Assembly: GCA_004555705.1 (NCBI GenBank)
Contig: SFHI01000007.1
Span: forward strand, 1-64,000
Direction: 5' to 3'
From: Clostridiales bacterium
GTDB taxonomy: Bacteria; Bacillota; Clostridia; Oscillospirales; Oscillospiraceae
DNA length: 64,000 nt
Shown here: positions 1 through 10,560 of the stretch, piece by piece
How the letters are laid out: each line of letters starts with the position of its first letter
How positions within the stretch are numbered: position 1 is the first letter of the stretch
Notes under the pieces: model-generated
What the model saw: only the letters and a program-made list of their open reading frames with translations
What the model was told of the DNA's origin: nothing
The model's database searches: none
Position numbers and translations under genes: made by a program

Positions 1-149
1 AACTACCCTTTTGGTTTTTGGACGGATCTTTTGCCGGAGCATGCGTTTTGAAAAGTCCGCAATACACAAAGTATTCCGGACTTTCCAAAACTTTTGTTGA
101 AACAAAATCTCTCGCCCAAAACACCAAAAAGTAGTTTTTAGAGGTTGCC
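1..149. repeat. Family B MITE-like element, cut by the window edge
   Basis: This is the right part of a family B element. It matches the complete copies at 3193-3355, 21952-22114 and 31338-31499, and its right end reads AGTTTTTAGAGGTTGCC. The bases directly after it (150-160, AACAATTTGTC) are the right arm of the unrelated A/C/D/E/F repeat class, so this copy probably sits inside another element. The left end lies outside the window. Confidence 0.75.
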
Positions 150-202
150 AACAATTTGTCCGCCTGATGGCTTCATTTGGAAAGTATTTTCATGCGAAAA
201 AA

Positions 203-228
203 CCGCGTCCCGGAAATTTGGGGCGCGG
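203..228 (-). terminator. Intrinsic terminator of the hybrid kinase gene
   Basis: A 9-bp GC-rich stem (CCGCGTCCC with GGGGCGCGG, one wobble) is followed on the minus strand by a T tract (A tract at 196-202 on the plus strand). It lies just beyond the stop codon of the kinase. Confidence 0.75.
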
Positions 229-239
229 ATTTTTTGGGC

Positions 240-2783
240 TCACAGGAAGCGGTTCAGCTCCTCCAGGAGCTTTCGGATGTCGATGGGCTTGGGGATGTGG
301 CCGTCCATACCGGCGGCCAGGGCGGCCTGGCGGTCCTCCTCAAAGGCGTTGGCAGTCATGGCCAGAATGGGAATGGACCTTCGCTCCGGGTCGGGAAGCT
401 GCCGGATGGCCCGGGTGGCGGTGTAGCCGTCCATATGGGGCATCTGAATGTCCATGAGGATCAGGTCGAATTCTCCGGGGGACGAGCAGGCCACCAGGTC
501 CACGGCCTGGTCGCCGTCCGGGACGGTGACCACCGTGAAGCCCAGGTCCGTCAGCAGCTCCTGGGCAATCTCCCGATTCAGCGCGTTGTCCTCCGCCAGC
601 AGAATCCGTTTCCCGGCGTAATTCCTGTTGCCGCCGGAATCCGTGGGGGCTTCGGAATCCTCCCAGACGACGGGGAAGGTGAATTGGACGGTGAATACCG
701 TACCCTCCCCGGGGGCGCTGGTGACATCAATGGAGCCTCCCATCATGGCCACCAGATTCTTCACGATGCTCAGGCCCAGGCCCGTGCCCTGGATGCCCGC
801 CTCCGAGGAACTGCGCTCCCGTTCAAAGGCATCGAACATCCTGGGCAGGAACTCCTTGTCCATGCCGATGCCCGTGTCCTGCACCGTAAGCGTGTAGTCC
901 GCCGTGCCGCGGCGGGTTCGGGTCTGGGTGAGGGTAACCCGGACCTTGCCTCCGGGGGGCGTGAATTTCTGGGCGTTGCTGATGAGATTGATGGCAATCT
1001 GCTCCAGGCGCAGGCTGTCGCAGAGAATCCGGTCATTGCGGACATCCACCTGGGTGGTGAAGGCGATGTCCGCCTGGGCCATGCTCTCGGAGAACAGGTC
1101 CCGGATGCTCTCTATCCCGGCCCGGATGCTGGCGGGGGCGGGCTGCAGGGTGGTTTTGCCGCTTTCGATCCGGGCCAGGTCCAGAATATCATTGATGATT
1201 TTCAGAAGAAGCACCCCGGAGCGGCGGATCTTTCCAAGGTAATCCCGGACGGCGGGGGGATCGTCGCTATGCCGGTCCGCCAGGTCCGCGAAGCCGATGA
1301 TGGCGTTCATGGGGGTGCGGATGTCGTGGGACATATTGAACAGGAAGATGCTCTTGGCACGGTTGGCCTTCTCCGCCGCCTCCATGGCGGCCTTCAGGGC
1401 ACTCTGGCGTTCGGTTTCCTCCTGACGGGCGTCGGTGATGTCCTGATCGGCCAGGAGCACCTTGGTGGGGGCGCCCTCCCGGCGTTCCACGCACACGGCG
1501 CACAGGCGAATCCAGGTGTCCTGGTCCTCCAGGGACCGGTACTCCAGCCGCAGCTCCTGTTCCCCGGCTTTCAGCTCCTCCCGCAGCTTTTCCGGGGCGA
1601 GGAAGCGCCGCAGCTGCTCCCGGGGTTCCGCGTCCCGGACCTGGTTCAGGATGCAGCGCTCCAGCTCGGCATAGGGCCCTGTCCTGGGCAGGTCGGGCGT
1701 CGGGGGCTCCCCATCCAGCAGGCACCGGTAGGTGTCCGCCTCCAGGTCCACCAGAATGAACCGCTTGAACAGCTGGGGTGCGCCGTGAATCACATAGTCC
1801 ATGTCCCGGTTTTCGTCCAGCAGCCGCTTTTTCTCCCGGCGGCTGGCCACCAGCAGGAACATGATGTAGAAAAAGAATATGACAATCAGGGATGCCTCCA
1901 GGAGGATGCCGGGGCCGATGGCCTCCCGGTACATCTGCCCGGTGACCACACCGGGGAAGGTCTGAATCAGGAACCAGTCCACGCTCGGGAGTTTCATCAC
2001 ATACCCGTTGCCGGTGCCGGAGTCGGTTCGGTAGGTAAAGGGGGTATCCTCCCCGGTCTCAAGGGAGCGGAGGACCCGCTGGGTGTTTTCCTCATTGATG
2101 TGGGCTTCGCTGGTCAGGTAGTCCCGGATGTTTTCGGGCACGCCGAAATCCCCCTGGACGCCCTGGTTGCCCGCGATAACGGTTCCGTCCGGCATACACA
2201 GGAAGGCCGTGGCGTCCACGCCGAAGAAGGAGGATTGAAGCAGCTCCTTCATCCGCTCCTCCGCCAGGTAAACGCCCCGCAGGACGCCGACGATCTCCCC
2301 CTGATAGCGCAGGGGGGTGTAGAAATTCACAAGGGTTTCGCTGGTGATCCGGGAGTGGGGGGTGACGGAGATTCCGGAGTGGCCCGCCATGCCCTCCAGG
2401 TAGTAGTCCCGGTCCCGGGAATCGTTGGAGCGGCCGTCGGAGGCGATGTTCTTGCCCTCGCTGTCCACATAGCGGACATAGTCGAAGGGGGTATGCTCCT
2501 CCAGCGCCAGCAGCTGCTCCGGGGTGATCTGGTCGGAGGTCAGGGTGGTGCCGAACCAGTAGGAGAGCATCTCAATCTGCTCCATGGACTCGGCCAGCAC
2601 CTTGTCCAGCTGCTCGGCCTTCTGGACCGCGTTGTCCTGGGCGTAGCTTATGTTCTGGCGGAGGATCCGCTCCCGGTTCAGGTAGGCAAAGCTGATAAAC
2701 AGCAGAATCGTCGCCACCAGGGCCGCAGCCCAGAGAAGAAGCTGCGGAAGTCTGTTCTTTTGCCTGGGAAGGGGCGTTTTCAC
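240..2783 (-). CDS. Membrane hybrid sensor histidine kinase/response regulator
   Basis: The 847-aa protein has a transmembrane segment (about 14-35), an extracellular Cache-like sensor region (about 40-285), a second membrane segment (about 292-313) and a PAS-like stretch (330-460). These are followed by a HisKA domain with the phospho-acceptor His in SHDIRTP (about residue 486), an ATPase domain with the N, G1 (DTGIGM) and G2 (GTGLG) boxes, and a C-terminal receiver with Asp 778 in LILMDIQMP. It should sense an external ligand and pass phosphate to its own receiver. The GTG at 2783 is chosen because GAGGAGG lies 8 bases upstream; longer readings would run into a repeat. No DNA-binding output domain or separate partner regulator is adjacent, so the downstream target is unknown. 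Confidence 0.9.
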   Translation of the reverse strand: MKTPLPRQKNRLPQLLLWAAALVATILLFISFAYLNRERILRQNISYAQDNAVQKAEQLDKVLAESMEQIEMLSYWFGTTLTSDQITPEQLLALEEHTPFDYVRYVDSEGKNIASDGRSNDSRDRDYYLEGMAGHSGISVTPHSRITSETLVNFYTPLRYQGEIVGVLRGVYLAEERMKELLQSSFFGVDATAFLCMPDGTVIAGNQGVQGDFGVPENIRDYLTSEAHINEENTQRVLRSLETGEDTPFTYRTDSGTGNGYVMKLPSVDWFLIQTFPGVVTGQMYREAIGPGILLEASLIVIFFFYIMFLLVASRREKKRLLDENRDMDYVIHGAPQLFKRFILVDLEADTYRCLLDGEPPTPDLPRTGPYAELERCILNQVRDAEPREQLRRFLAPEKLREELKAGEQELRLEYRSLEDQDTWIRLCAVCVERREGAPTKVLLADQDITDARQEETERQSALKAAMEAAEKANRAKSIFLFNMSHDIRTPMNAIIGFADLADRHSDDPPAVRDYLGKIRRSGVLLLKIINDILDLARIESGKTTLQPAPASIRAGIESIRDLFSESMAQADIAFTTQVDVRNDRILCDSLRLEQIAINLISNAQKFTPPGGKVRVTLTQTRTRRGTADYTLTVQDTGIGMDKEFLPRMFDAFERERSSSEAGIQGTGLGLSIVKNLVAMMGGSIDVTSAPGEGTVFTVQFTFPVVWEDSEAPTDSGGNRNYAGKRILLAEDNALNREIAQELLTDLGFTVVTVPDGDQAVDLVACSSPGEFDLILMDIQMPHMDGYTATRAIRQLPDPERRSIPILAMTANAFEEDRQAALAAGMDGHIPKPIDIRKLLEELNRFL

Positions 2784-2839
2784 GGAAGCATCCTCCTCTC
2801 GGACAAGGATCAAAGTGAATTGCGGGGACATGGCGGGGA

Positions 2840-3050
2840 GATCAATTGTTGCTTGAAAGTGTCCTTGCCCTCCCCTTTGGGGAGGGTGGCCGAGCGTAGC
2901 GAGGTCGGGAGAGGTTCGCAACCGCACTATTTTTTGCTTTTTTCCGCTAAAGGTTGCTGGGAACCTCTTTCGTCAGCCCTTCGGGCTGCCACCTTCCCCA
3001 AAGGGGAAGGCAAGCGAAAAGCGCATCAAAACTTCAAACAACAATTTGTC
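2840..3050. repeat. Family C repeat (shared arms, CCCTCCCC core)
   Basis: The element is bounded by GATCAATTGTTGCTT and AAACAACAATTTGTC, variants of the arms shared by most repeats here. The core carries inverted hairpins such as CCCTCCCCTTTGGGGAGGG on the left and the matching CCTTCCCCAAAGGGGAAGG on the right. It is the only C-type copy in the window and lies upstream of the hybrid kinase start. Confidence 0.85.
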
Positions 3051-3135
3051 CTTTTCACGCGGTGAATTCTAATGGAAGTATATCACTTCCCAAAAGAATC
3101 CGCAAGGGCTGACGGGAAAAATCAGGAAAACAGAA

Positions 3136-3185
3136 AACCCCTTCGCAATCCGGGCAGTAATTCCTGCCGGACCGCAAAGGGGGTT
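3136..3185 (-). terminator. Terminator of glpK, displaced by a repeat
   Basis: A long imperfect hairpin (arms AACCCCTTCGCAATCCGGGC and its near complement) is followed on the minus strand by TTTTCTGTTTTC. It would end the glpK transcript, but a family B element now lies between it and the glpK stop codon. Confidence 0.75.
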
Positions 3186-3192
3186 CATAGGT

Positions 3193-3355
3193 GGGCACCT
3201 CTAAAAACTACCCTTTTGGGTTTTGGACGGATCTTTTGCTCCAACAATGCGCTTTGAAAAGTCCGCAATACACCAAGTATTCCGGACTTTCCAAAACTTT
3301 TGTTGGAACAAAATCTCTCGTCCAAAACGCCAAAAAGTAGTTTTTAGAGGTCGCC
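3193..3355. repeat. Family B MITE-like element with target duplication
   Basis: This complete copy has terminal inverted repeats (GGGCACCTCTAAAAACTACC on the left; the right end ends in TTTTTAGAGGTCGCC). It is flanked by a direct repeat AGGT(G) at 3189-3193 and 3356-3360, the footprint of transposition. It encodes no protein. Confidence 0.85.
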
Positions 3356-3368
3356 AGGTGTTCAGGCG

Positions 3369-4886
<1,518 letters not shown>

Positions 4887-4919
4887 TCAGGCTTGTCGGG
4901 TTCCTTCAGCAAATCGAAA

Positions 4920-5152
4920 AATAGGTGTTTGTAGGGCTGTGCCGCAATTACCTGTCATTGCGAACCAGCGCGCACGCTGGTGTGGCAATCCCCCCGATGA
5001 ATGGAACTAGGTAACGATTACCACCAAAAACGTGAATTCTTCTGCAATTGTGGGTACTTGTCGCAACATTGTACGTCTAACCGGGGGATTGCCACGCCAC
5101 TTAAGCGCACTGGCTCGCAATGACAGAAAAAACGTACAAACACCAATTTGTC
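4920..5152. repeat. Family A repeat with GGTG-type arms
   Basis: The core starts CTGTCATTGCGAACCAG with hairpin loop CGCA and ends in the inverted counterpart GCAATGACAG. The arms are the GGTG variant (TACAAACACCAATTTGTC on the right; the left arm is degenerate). It fills the 5' region of glpK and the 3' flank of the malic enzyme gene. Confidence 0.85.
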
Positions 5153-5188
5153 AAACTGCTGACCGATTCCAATGGGCAATCGGAGAAA

Positions 5189-6361
5189 TCAGATTCTGGC
5201 GACACCGGAGGCACGGGCGGCTTCGGCAACGGCCTTGGCCACGGCGGGGCCCACTCTGGGATCGAAGGCGGCGGGGATGATGTAGTTTTCGTTCAGCTCC
5301 TCGTCGGAGATGAGGCCGGCCAGCGCGTTGGCGGCGGCGATCTTCATCTCCTCGTTGATGTCGGAGGCCCGGACGTCGAAGGCACCCCGGAAAATGCCGG
5401 GGAAGGCCAGCACGTTGTTGATCTGGTTGGGATAGTCGCTGCGGCCGGTGGAAACCACCTTGGCGCCGCCTGCCTTGGCCTCGTCGGGGTAGATCTCGGG
5501 GGTGGGATTGGCGCAGGCGAAGATGATGGCGTCGCGGTTCATGGTGGCGACCATTTCGCGGGTCACCATGCCGGGGGCGGACACGCCGATGAACACATCC
5601 GCGCCCACCAGCATATCTGCCAGGGAGCCGGCCTTCCGGTCCAGGTTGGTGACTTCCGCCATTTCCTCCTTGATCCAGTTCAGACCCTCCCGGCCCTTGA
5701 AGATCGCGCCCTTCCGGTCGCACATGGTCACATTCCGGAAGCCGGAGGACAGCAGCAGCTTCACAATGGCGATGGCGGCGGCACCCGCGCCGGAGGTGAC
5801 GATCTTCACGTCCTCCTTGCGCTTGCCCACCACCTTCAGGGCGTTGGTCAGGCCCGCCAGGGTGATGACGGCGGTGCCGTGCTGGTCGTCGTGGAAGATG
5901 GGAATGTCGCACTTTTCCTTCAGCTTGCGCTCGATCTCGAAGCACCGGGGGGCGGAGATGTCCTCCAGGTTGATGCCGCCGAAGGAGCCGGAGATCAGAT
6001 ACACGGCGTTGACGAACTCGTCCACGTCCTTACTCTTGACGCACAGGGGGAAGGCATCCACATTGCCGAAGGCCTTGAACAGGGCGCACTTGCCCTCCAT
6101 GACGGGCATACCGGCCTCGGGGCCGATGTCTCCCAGGCCCAGAACGGCGGTGCCGTCGGTGATGACCGCGCACAGGTTGTGGCGGCGGGTCAGCTCGTAG
6201 GACTTGTCAATGTCCTTCTGAATTTCCAGACAGGGCTGGGCCACGCCGGGGGTATAGGCCAGGGACAGGTCGTCCTTGGTGGCCACAGGCACCTTGGTGA
6301 CAACCTCAATTTTGCCGCCCCACTCCTTGTGAAGCCGCAGGGATTCTTTTGCGTAATCCAT
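5189..6361 (-). CDS. NAD(P)-dependent malic enzyme
   Basis: The enzyme oxidatively decarboxylates malate to pyruvate and CO2 with reduction of NAD(P)+. The 390-aa protein is of the short bacterial type. It shows the substrate-site Tyr in LAYTPGVAQP (about Y36), the catalytic Lys in MEGKCALFKAFG, the metal-binding IFHDDQHGTA and a Rossmann GAGAAA motif. The ATG at 6361 is chosen because GGAGGAG lies just upstream; an ATG 15 bases earlier overlaps that site. It lies beside an Ldh2-family dehydrogenase on the same strand, separated by about 470 bp of nested repeats, so the two may share malate as a substrate but are probably transcribed separately. Confidence 0.93.
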   Translation of the reverse strand: MDYAKESLRLHKEWGGKIEVVTKVPVATKDDLSLAYTPGVAQPCLEIQKDIDKSYELTRRHNLCAVITDGTAVLGLGDIGPEAGMPVMEGKCALFKAFGNVDAFPLCVKSKDVDEFVNAVYLISGSFGGINLEDISAPRCFEIERKLKEKCDIPIFHDDQHGTAVITLAGLTNALKVVGKRKEDVKIVTSGAGAAAIAIVKLLLSSGFRNVTMCDRKGAIFKGREGLNWIKEEMAEVTNLDRKAGSLADMLVGADVFIGVSAPGMVTREMVATMNRDAIIFACANPTPEIYPDEAKAGGAKVVSTGRSDYPNQINNVLAFPGIFRGAFDVRASDINEEMKIAAANALAGLISDEELNENYIIPAAFDPRVGPAVAKAVAEAARASGVARI

Positions 6362-6425
6362 GTTTTTCTCCTCCATTGCTGTATAAAATAATGGGTAAAC
6401 GAAGATAGAAGGGTAAATGGTGCTT

Positions 6426-6796
6426 TAGCTAAGTTGACAGTTGAAAGTTGACAGTGGACAGTTGTGGTATCCCCTTCGGGGATGATAAAAATGACTGTCA
6501 GGTGAGCGCGGCAGCCCGGCAAATTGGTGTTTGCCGCACGAAAAAAGAACTGTCATTGCGAGACCAGTCCGCAGACTGGTCGTGGCAATCCCCCAACAAT
6601 TCAGGACGGTTTGTTAGGGCGTTTGTCCGTTCTTTGTACATTTCCCCTCTATCCGGGGGATTGCCACACCAGTGTGCGCACTGGTTCGCAATGACAGGTA
6701 ATTTGGGACGCATCCCTACAAACACCAATTTTCCGTTCTATTTATTCGTCCCGAAGGGACACCTTAACTGTCCACTTTCCACTGTCAACTGTCCAC
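6426..6796. repeat. Family D repeat interrupted by a family A element
   Basis: The left end carries GTTGACAGTGGACAGTT units and a CCCCTTCGGGG hairpin. The right end carries CCCGAAGGGAC and inverted copies (ACTGTCAACTGTCCAC). The intact D copy at 35392-35628 has the same parts without interruption. Between the halves lies a whole family A element, so A inserted into D. Confidence 0.8.
6519..6734. repeat. Family A repeat nested in family D
   Basis: Arms GCAAATTGGTGTTTG and CAAACACCAATTT bound the core CTGTCATTGCGAGACCAG ... GGTTCGCAATGACAG. The middle filler is the short type that contains AGGACGGTTTGTTAGGGCG, also seen inverted in the copies at 20390 and 59217. Confidence 0.85.
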
Positions 6797-6831
6797 GAAT
6801 CCACAATTCGCTGCTTTACCGCGCGGGGGTA

Positions 6832-7941
6832 TCAGTCCTCAAAGGGGAAGTGGTAGTCCAGGCCGCATTCGTCGCGCAGAGCGATGAACTCGCGCTGGAT
6901 GGATTCGCCCACGGGGACGCCCTTGTCCTTGCGCTCCTGCCAGGCGAGGTACTCCTTCTCACCGGCGGTGTAGATCCGCTCGGCGCCGGGGGCCTTGGTG
7001 GACTCCCGCAGGCCGCGGCAGATGCCTCCGGCGGTGTGCTTGAAGGTGTCCAGACCCATGAAGAACTCGGGGTTGATGACAAAGAAGAAGTGGCCCAGAC
7101 GGTACATCCGGTTGGTGCCGTCGGGATTCTTGCCGGAGAGGTCCTTCATATAGGGGCCGCCGCAGAGGGCGGAGGAGAGAATCTCCACAATGGTGGTGAA
7201 GCCGTAGCCCTTGTAGCCGCCGGTTTCCTCCCCCAGGCCCCCCAGAGGCAGCAGGGCGCATTTGCCCGCGCGCATATCCTTCAGGATTTTGCCGGAATCG
7301 GTGATGGTGTCGCCGTTTTCCGTGACCACCAGGCCCGCCGGGGTGGGCTTGCCGCTGCGCTCATAGAACTCGATCTTGCCGTTCTGGATGGTGGAGGTGG
7401 CGCAGTCGAAGTTGAAGGGGAATTCCTCGTCGGTGGGCATGGTGAAGGTCAGGGGATTCGTGCCCATCATGGGCTCCACGCCGAAGGTGGGGGCCACCGA
7501 AGGCCGGGCGTTGGTGCCGGAGATACCGATCATGCCGGCTTTCTCCGCCATGGTAGTCCAGTAGCCTGCAATGCCATAGTGGGTGGAGTTCATGATGGCG
7601 CCGCCGGCCATGCCGCAGACGCGGGCCTTCTCAATGAGCTTCTCCATCATGCGGTAGCTGGCCACCATGCCCATGCCGTTGTTGGCATCCATGACCAGGG
7701 TGGTGGGGGTTTCCTTCAGAATGTCGATTTTGGTCACGGGGAGCAGGGTGCCGTTTTTGATGCGGTCTAAGTAGATGGGCTTGAACCGGTTGCAGCCGTG
7801 GCTCTCAATGCCCCGGCGGTCGGATTCCAGCAGCACGTCCGCGCAGATCCGGGCGTCCTCCTCCGGCACGCCGTAGGCCTTGAATACGTCTACCATAAAG
7901 CCGTTGATCATATCCCAGGGAATGTAGGGACGGGTTTCCAT
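6832..7941 (-). CDS. Ldh2/malate-dehydrogenase family NAD(P)-dependent oxidoreductase
   Basis: The 369-aa protein belongs to the Ldh2 family (malate, L-lactate, ureidoglycolate and related 2-hydroxyacid dehydrogenases, a fold distinct from classical LDH/MDH). Visible family features are the ESDRRGIESHGCNRF segment near the N-terminus with its catalytic His, the MGTNPLTF stretch and the GYKGYG segment. The neighbouring malic enzyme makes malate a reasonable substrate, but the family is broad and the sequence alone does not settle it. The ATG at 7941 follows GGAGGTAATATT. Confidence 0.88.
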   Translation of the reverse strand: METRPYIPWDMINGFMVDVFKAYGVPEEDARICADVLLESDRRGIESHGCNRFKPIYLDRIKNGTLLPVTKIDILKETPTTLVMDANNGMGMVASYRMMEKLIEKARVCGMAGGAIMNSTHYGIAGYWTTMAEKAGMIGISGTNARPSVAPTFGVEPMMGTNPLTFTMPTDEEFPFNFDCATSTIQNGKIEFYERSGKPTPAGLVVTENGDTITDSGKILKDMRAGKCALLPLGGLGEETGGYKGYGFTTIVEILSSALCGGPYMKDLSGKNPDGTNRMYRLGHFFFVINPEFFMGLDTFKHTAGGICRGLRESTKAPGAERIYTAGEKEYLAWQERKDKGVPVGESIQREFIALRDECGLDYHFPFED

Positions 7942-7994
7942 AATATTACCTCCAATCGTTGATTGAACGCTGAATAAACCAAATAGGCTTCCGG

Positions 7995-8245
7995 TGTAAA
8001 TTGTTGTTTACGCGTGCGCACCCGGAAAAAACACTGTCATTGCGAGCCAGTGCGCACACTGGCGTGGCAATCCCCCGGTTGCATGGAACCAGGTAGCGAT
8101 TACCGCCAAGAACCGGAACAACCCTCGTTTTTCGGGTGCTATTTGGTACATTTTCCCTCTAACTGGGGGATTGCCACACCAGGAAAGCGGACTGGTTCGC
8201 AATGACAGGAAACTTAAAGGCGAAGCCACGAAACGGCAATTTATC
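7995..8245. repeat. Family A repeat (long filler)
   Basis: It is bounded by GTAAATTGTTGTTT and AAACGGCAATTTATC. The left hairpin is the GCCAGTG-CGCA-CACTGGC form; the right hairpin is partly altered (CACCAGGAAAGCGGACTGG). It lies between ldh2 and glpP. Confidence 0.88.
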
Positions 8246-8263
8246 GCCTCTGCATGCGGAATC

Positions 8264-8827
8264 CTACAGGCTCCAGACCTTTGGGCTGGAGGAGGATACT
8301 GCGGTGACGCCGGCCTGGAGGGCCTGGATCACGTCCTGCTTGCTGCGGATCAGGCCTCCGGCAATCAGGGGGATGGGGGTCTGGACGGTGATTTCCCGGA
8401 TGACGGTGGGAAGAATCCCGGGGAGCACCTCCACATAGTCCGGGCGGCTCCCCTCCAGCTGCTGCAGCAGGGTGGCTACGGACATGGAATCCAGCAGGAA
8501 CGCCCGCAGAATCCCCACCAGCCCCAGCTGCTGGGCCCGGCGCACCTGGGGCATCCGGGTGGAGATGATCCCGTCGGGATGGCAGATGCGCACCATGCCA
8601 TCCACGGCGGCCTCCCGGTTGCTGAAGCCGTCCGTCAGGTCGATATGTACAAAGCAGGACTTTCCCGCCTGGTGAATCTGCTGCACCAGCTCCTCAATAT
8701 TCACGATGGAACCATAGAGCAGGAAAATCACCCGGCAGTCGGAGGCCAGAGCCAGCCGCAGCCCCGCGTCGTCCTTCACGGCGGCGATCACCGGGGAGTC
8801 CAGCAAAAGCGGATGAATTTTATTCAA
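8264..8827 (-). CDS. glpP: Glycerol-3-phosphate-responsive antiterminator
   Basis: GlpP-family proteins bind leader RNA of glycerol operons when glycerol 3-phosphate is present and prevent early termination. The 187-aa product (Bacillus GlpP is about 192) keeps the DSPVIAAVKD N-terminus, the VHIDLTDGF and DGIISTR segments, and the C-terminal DYVEVLPGILP and PLIAGGLI motifs of this TIM-barrel-like family. The TTG at 8827 is preferred because GGGAGGTG lies about 11 bases upstream and the protein then matches family length; an in-frame ATG at 8911 would add an unrelated hydrophobic leader. The likely target is glpK nearby on the same strand. Confidence 0.88.
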   Translation of the reverse strand: MNKIHPLLLDSPVIAAVKDDAGLRLALASDCRVIFLLYGSIVNIEELVQQIHQAGKSCFVHIDLTDGFSNREAAVDGMVRICHPDGIISTRMPQVRRAQQLGLVGILRAFLLDSMSVATLLQQLEGSRPDYVEVLPGILPTVIREITVQTPIPLIAGGLIRSKQDVIQALQAGVTAVSSSSPKVWSL

Positions 8828-9004
8828 GCAGCGAAGCACCTCCCGGATGTAAAAAAGGAGCAGAATGCCACCAATACATTCTACTCCAATACTCATTATC
8901 AATAATAGCAAAGGTTTCCCGAAAAGTCAAGCGGTTCTGACGGATTTCGCCGGGGAAACCGCCGCGGGGCTGTGGAGATTGACGAAGGCCGCGGGAATTT
9001 TCTC

Positions 9005-9033
9005 TTTACGCCTGGGCAAAACTATGGTATAAT
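9005..9033 (+). promoter_or_regulatory. Promoter of the Y-family polymerase gene
   Basis: The -35 TTTACG (9005-9010) and -10 TATAAT (9028-9033) are 17 bp apart, 38 bp upstream of the GTG start. Confidence 0.75.
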
Positions 9034-9040
9034 TTAATTA

Positions 9041-9052
9041 GAACAACTGTTT
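9041..9052. promoter_or_regulatory. LexA/DinR-like SOS box
   Basis: GAACAACTGTTT matches the Gram-positive SOS box core GAAC-N4-GTTC with one mismatch. It sits at the expected transcription start of the polymerase gene, where LexA binding would block transcription. Confidence 0.6.
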
Positions 9053-9070
9053 TAGAATGGAGGCGGGGAA

Positions 9071-10549
9071 GTGAAAGCACGCAGCTATATTGCCATTGAT
9101 CTCAAGTCCTTCTATGCCTCCGTGGAGTGTATTCTCCGGGGGAAGGACCCCATGACCACCAATCTGGTGGTGGCGGACGAGAGCCGCACGGAAAAGACCA
9201 TCTGCCTGGCGGTGTCCCCGTCCTTAAAGAGCTTCGGCATCCCGGGACGGCCCCGGCTCTTCGAGGTGGTGCAGAAGGTGAAGGGGGTCAACGCCATCCG
9301 CAGGGTCTCGGCCCCCGGGAAGCAGTTCACGGGCAGCTCCGTGGACCTGCCAACCCTGCAGCGCCACCCGGAGCTGGAGGTGGACTACCTGGTGGCCCCG
9401 CCCCAGATGGCACTGTATATGGAGACCAGCACCGCCATTTATCAGGTGTACCTGAAATACATCGCCCCCGAGGACATCCATGTGTATTCCATCGATGAGG
9501 TGTTCATTGATGCCACCAACTACCTGAAGCTCTATGGGCTCACCGCCCGGGAGCTGGCTATGAAGATGATCCTGGATGTGCTGGAGCGCACCGGAATCAC
9601 CGCCACCGCCGGAATCGGCACCAATCTGTACCTGTGCAAGGTGGCCATGGACATTGTGGCCAAGCACCTTCCCGCGGACAAAAACGGGGTGCGGATTGCC
9701 CAGCTTGACGAAATGAGCTACCGGGAACAGCTGTGGGATCACCGGCCCATTACGGATTTCTGGCGGGTGGGCCGGGGCTACGCCCGGAAGCTGGAGCGCC
9801 ACGGGATTTTCACCATGGGGGATGTGGCCCGGTGCTCATTGCAGAATGAGGATTTATTATATAAGCTCTTCGGCATCAACGCGGAGCTGCTGATTGACCA
9901 CGCCTGGGGCTGGGAAAGCTGTACCATGGCGGATATCAAGGCCTACCGGCCCGAAACCAATTCCATCAGCTCCGGCCAGGTGCTGCAGCAGCCCTATGAC
10001 TTCGAAAAGGCAAAGCTGGTGACCCGGGAGATGACGGATGCCCTGGTGCTGGACCTGGTGGACAAGGGGCTGCTGACGGATCAGATTGTGCTGACCGTGG
10101 GCTACGACATCGAAAACCTGACGGACCCCGCCCGGGCGGAGGCCTACCACGGGGAGGTCACCACCGACGGCTATGGGCGGAAGATTCCCAAGCACGGCCA
10201 CGGCAGCGTGAACCTGGGCAGACCCACCGCTTCCACTGCAAGGATTGTGGAAGCGATGATGGCGCTTTTCGACCGGGTGGCGGACCGGAATCTGCTGGTG
10301 CGGCGGCTGAATGTGACGGCCTGCCGGGTGATTCCGGAAAGCCAGCTTCCCCCGGAGGAGGGACAGCTGAGTTTGTTTGATGAGGGGCAGGAGGATACCG
10401 AGGCGCTGGAGCGGGAAAAGCGCCGGCAGAAAGCCATCCTCACCATCCAGAAAAAGTACGGAAAAAACGCCCTGCTCAAGGGCATGAACCTGGAGGAAGG
10501 GGCCACCGCCCGGGACCGCAACGGCCAAATCGGCGGCCATAAGGCGTAA
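9071..10549 (+). CDS. Y-family (UmuC/DinB-type) translesion DNA polymerase
   Basis: This 492-aa polymerase carries the first acidic motif DLKSFYASVE (about 9-18) and the catalytic YSIDEVFIDAT (about 138-148), followed by a helix-hairpin-helix-like region and a little-finger domain. It should copy past DNA lesions with low fidelity. It resembles the Firmicute UvrX/YqjW group rather than short housekeeping DinB, and the next gene encodes the YolD partner typical of that group. The GTG at 9071 follows GGAGGCGGGG. The promoter and LexA-like box upstream point to SOS induction. Confidence 0.92.
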   Translation: MKARSYIAIDLKSFYASVECILRGKDPMTTNLVVADESRTEKTICLAVSPSLKSFGIPGRPRLFEVVQKVKGVNAIRRVSAPGKQFTGSSVDLPTLQRHPELEVDYLVAPPQMALYMETSTAIYQVYLKYIAPEDIHVYSIDEVFIDATNYLKLYGLTARELAMKMILDVLERTGITATAGIGTNLYLCKVAMDIVAKHLPADKNGVRIAQLDEMSYREQLWDHRPITDFWRVGRGYARKLERHGIFTMGDVARCSLQNEDLLYKLFGINAELLIDHAWGWESCTMADIKAYRPETNSISSGQVLQQPYDFEKAKLVTREMTDALVLDLVDKGLLTDQIVLTVGYDIENLTDPARAEAYHGEVTTDGYGRKIPKHGHGSVNLGRPTASTARIVEAMMALFDRVADRNLLVRRLNVTACRVIPESQLPPEEGQLSLFDEGQEDTEALEREKRRQKAILTIQKKYGKNALLKGMNLEEGATARDRNGQIGGHKA

Positions 10550-10560
10550 ATCCGTGGGAA

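Noticed and set aside
2840..3050. Attenuator or riboswitch in front of the hybrid kinase
   Set aside because: The hairpins belong to a repeat with the same arms as many others in the window, and no gene-specific leader features are seen.
177..3065. A 962-codon open frame on the plus strand opposite the hybrid kinase
   Set aside because: It is antisense to a kinase with all expected motifs, has unrealistic Gly/Gln/His-rich composition, no ribosome binding site and runs through two repeats. High GC creates such long shadow frames throughout the window.
7996..8245. Small proteins containing CHCEPVRTLAWQSP-like peptides, found at many loci
   Set aside because: They are translations of core A repeats. 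The same peptide at many unrelated sites and the lack of ribosome binding sites show that these are not genes, apart from the DegV tail.
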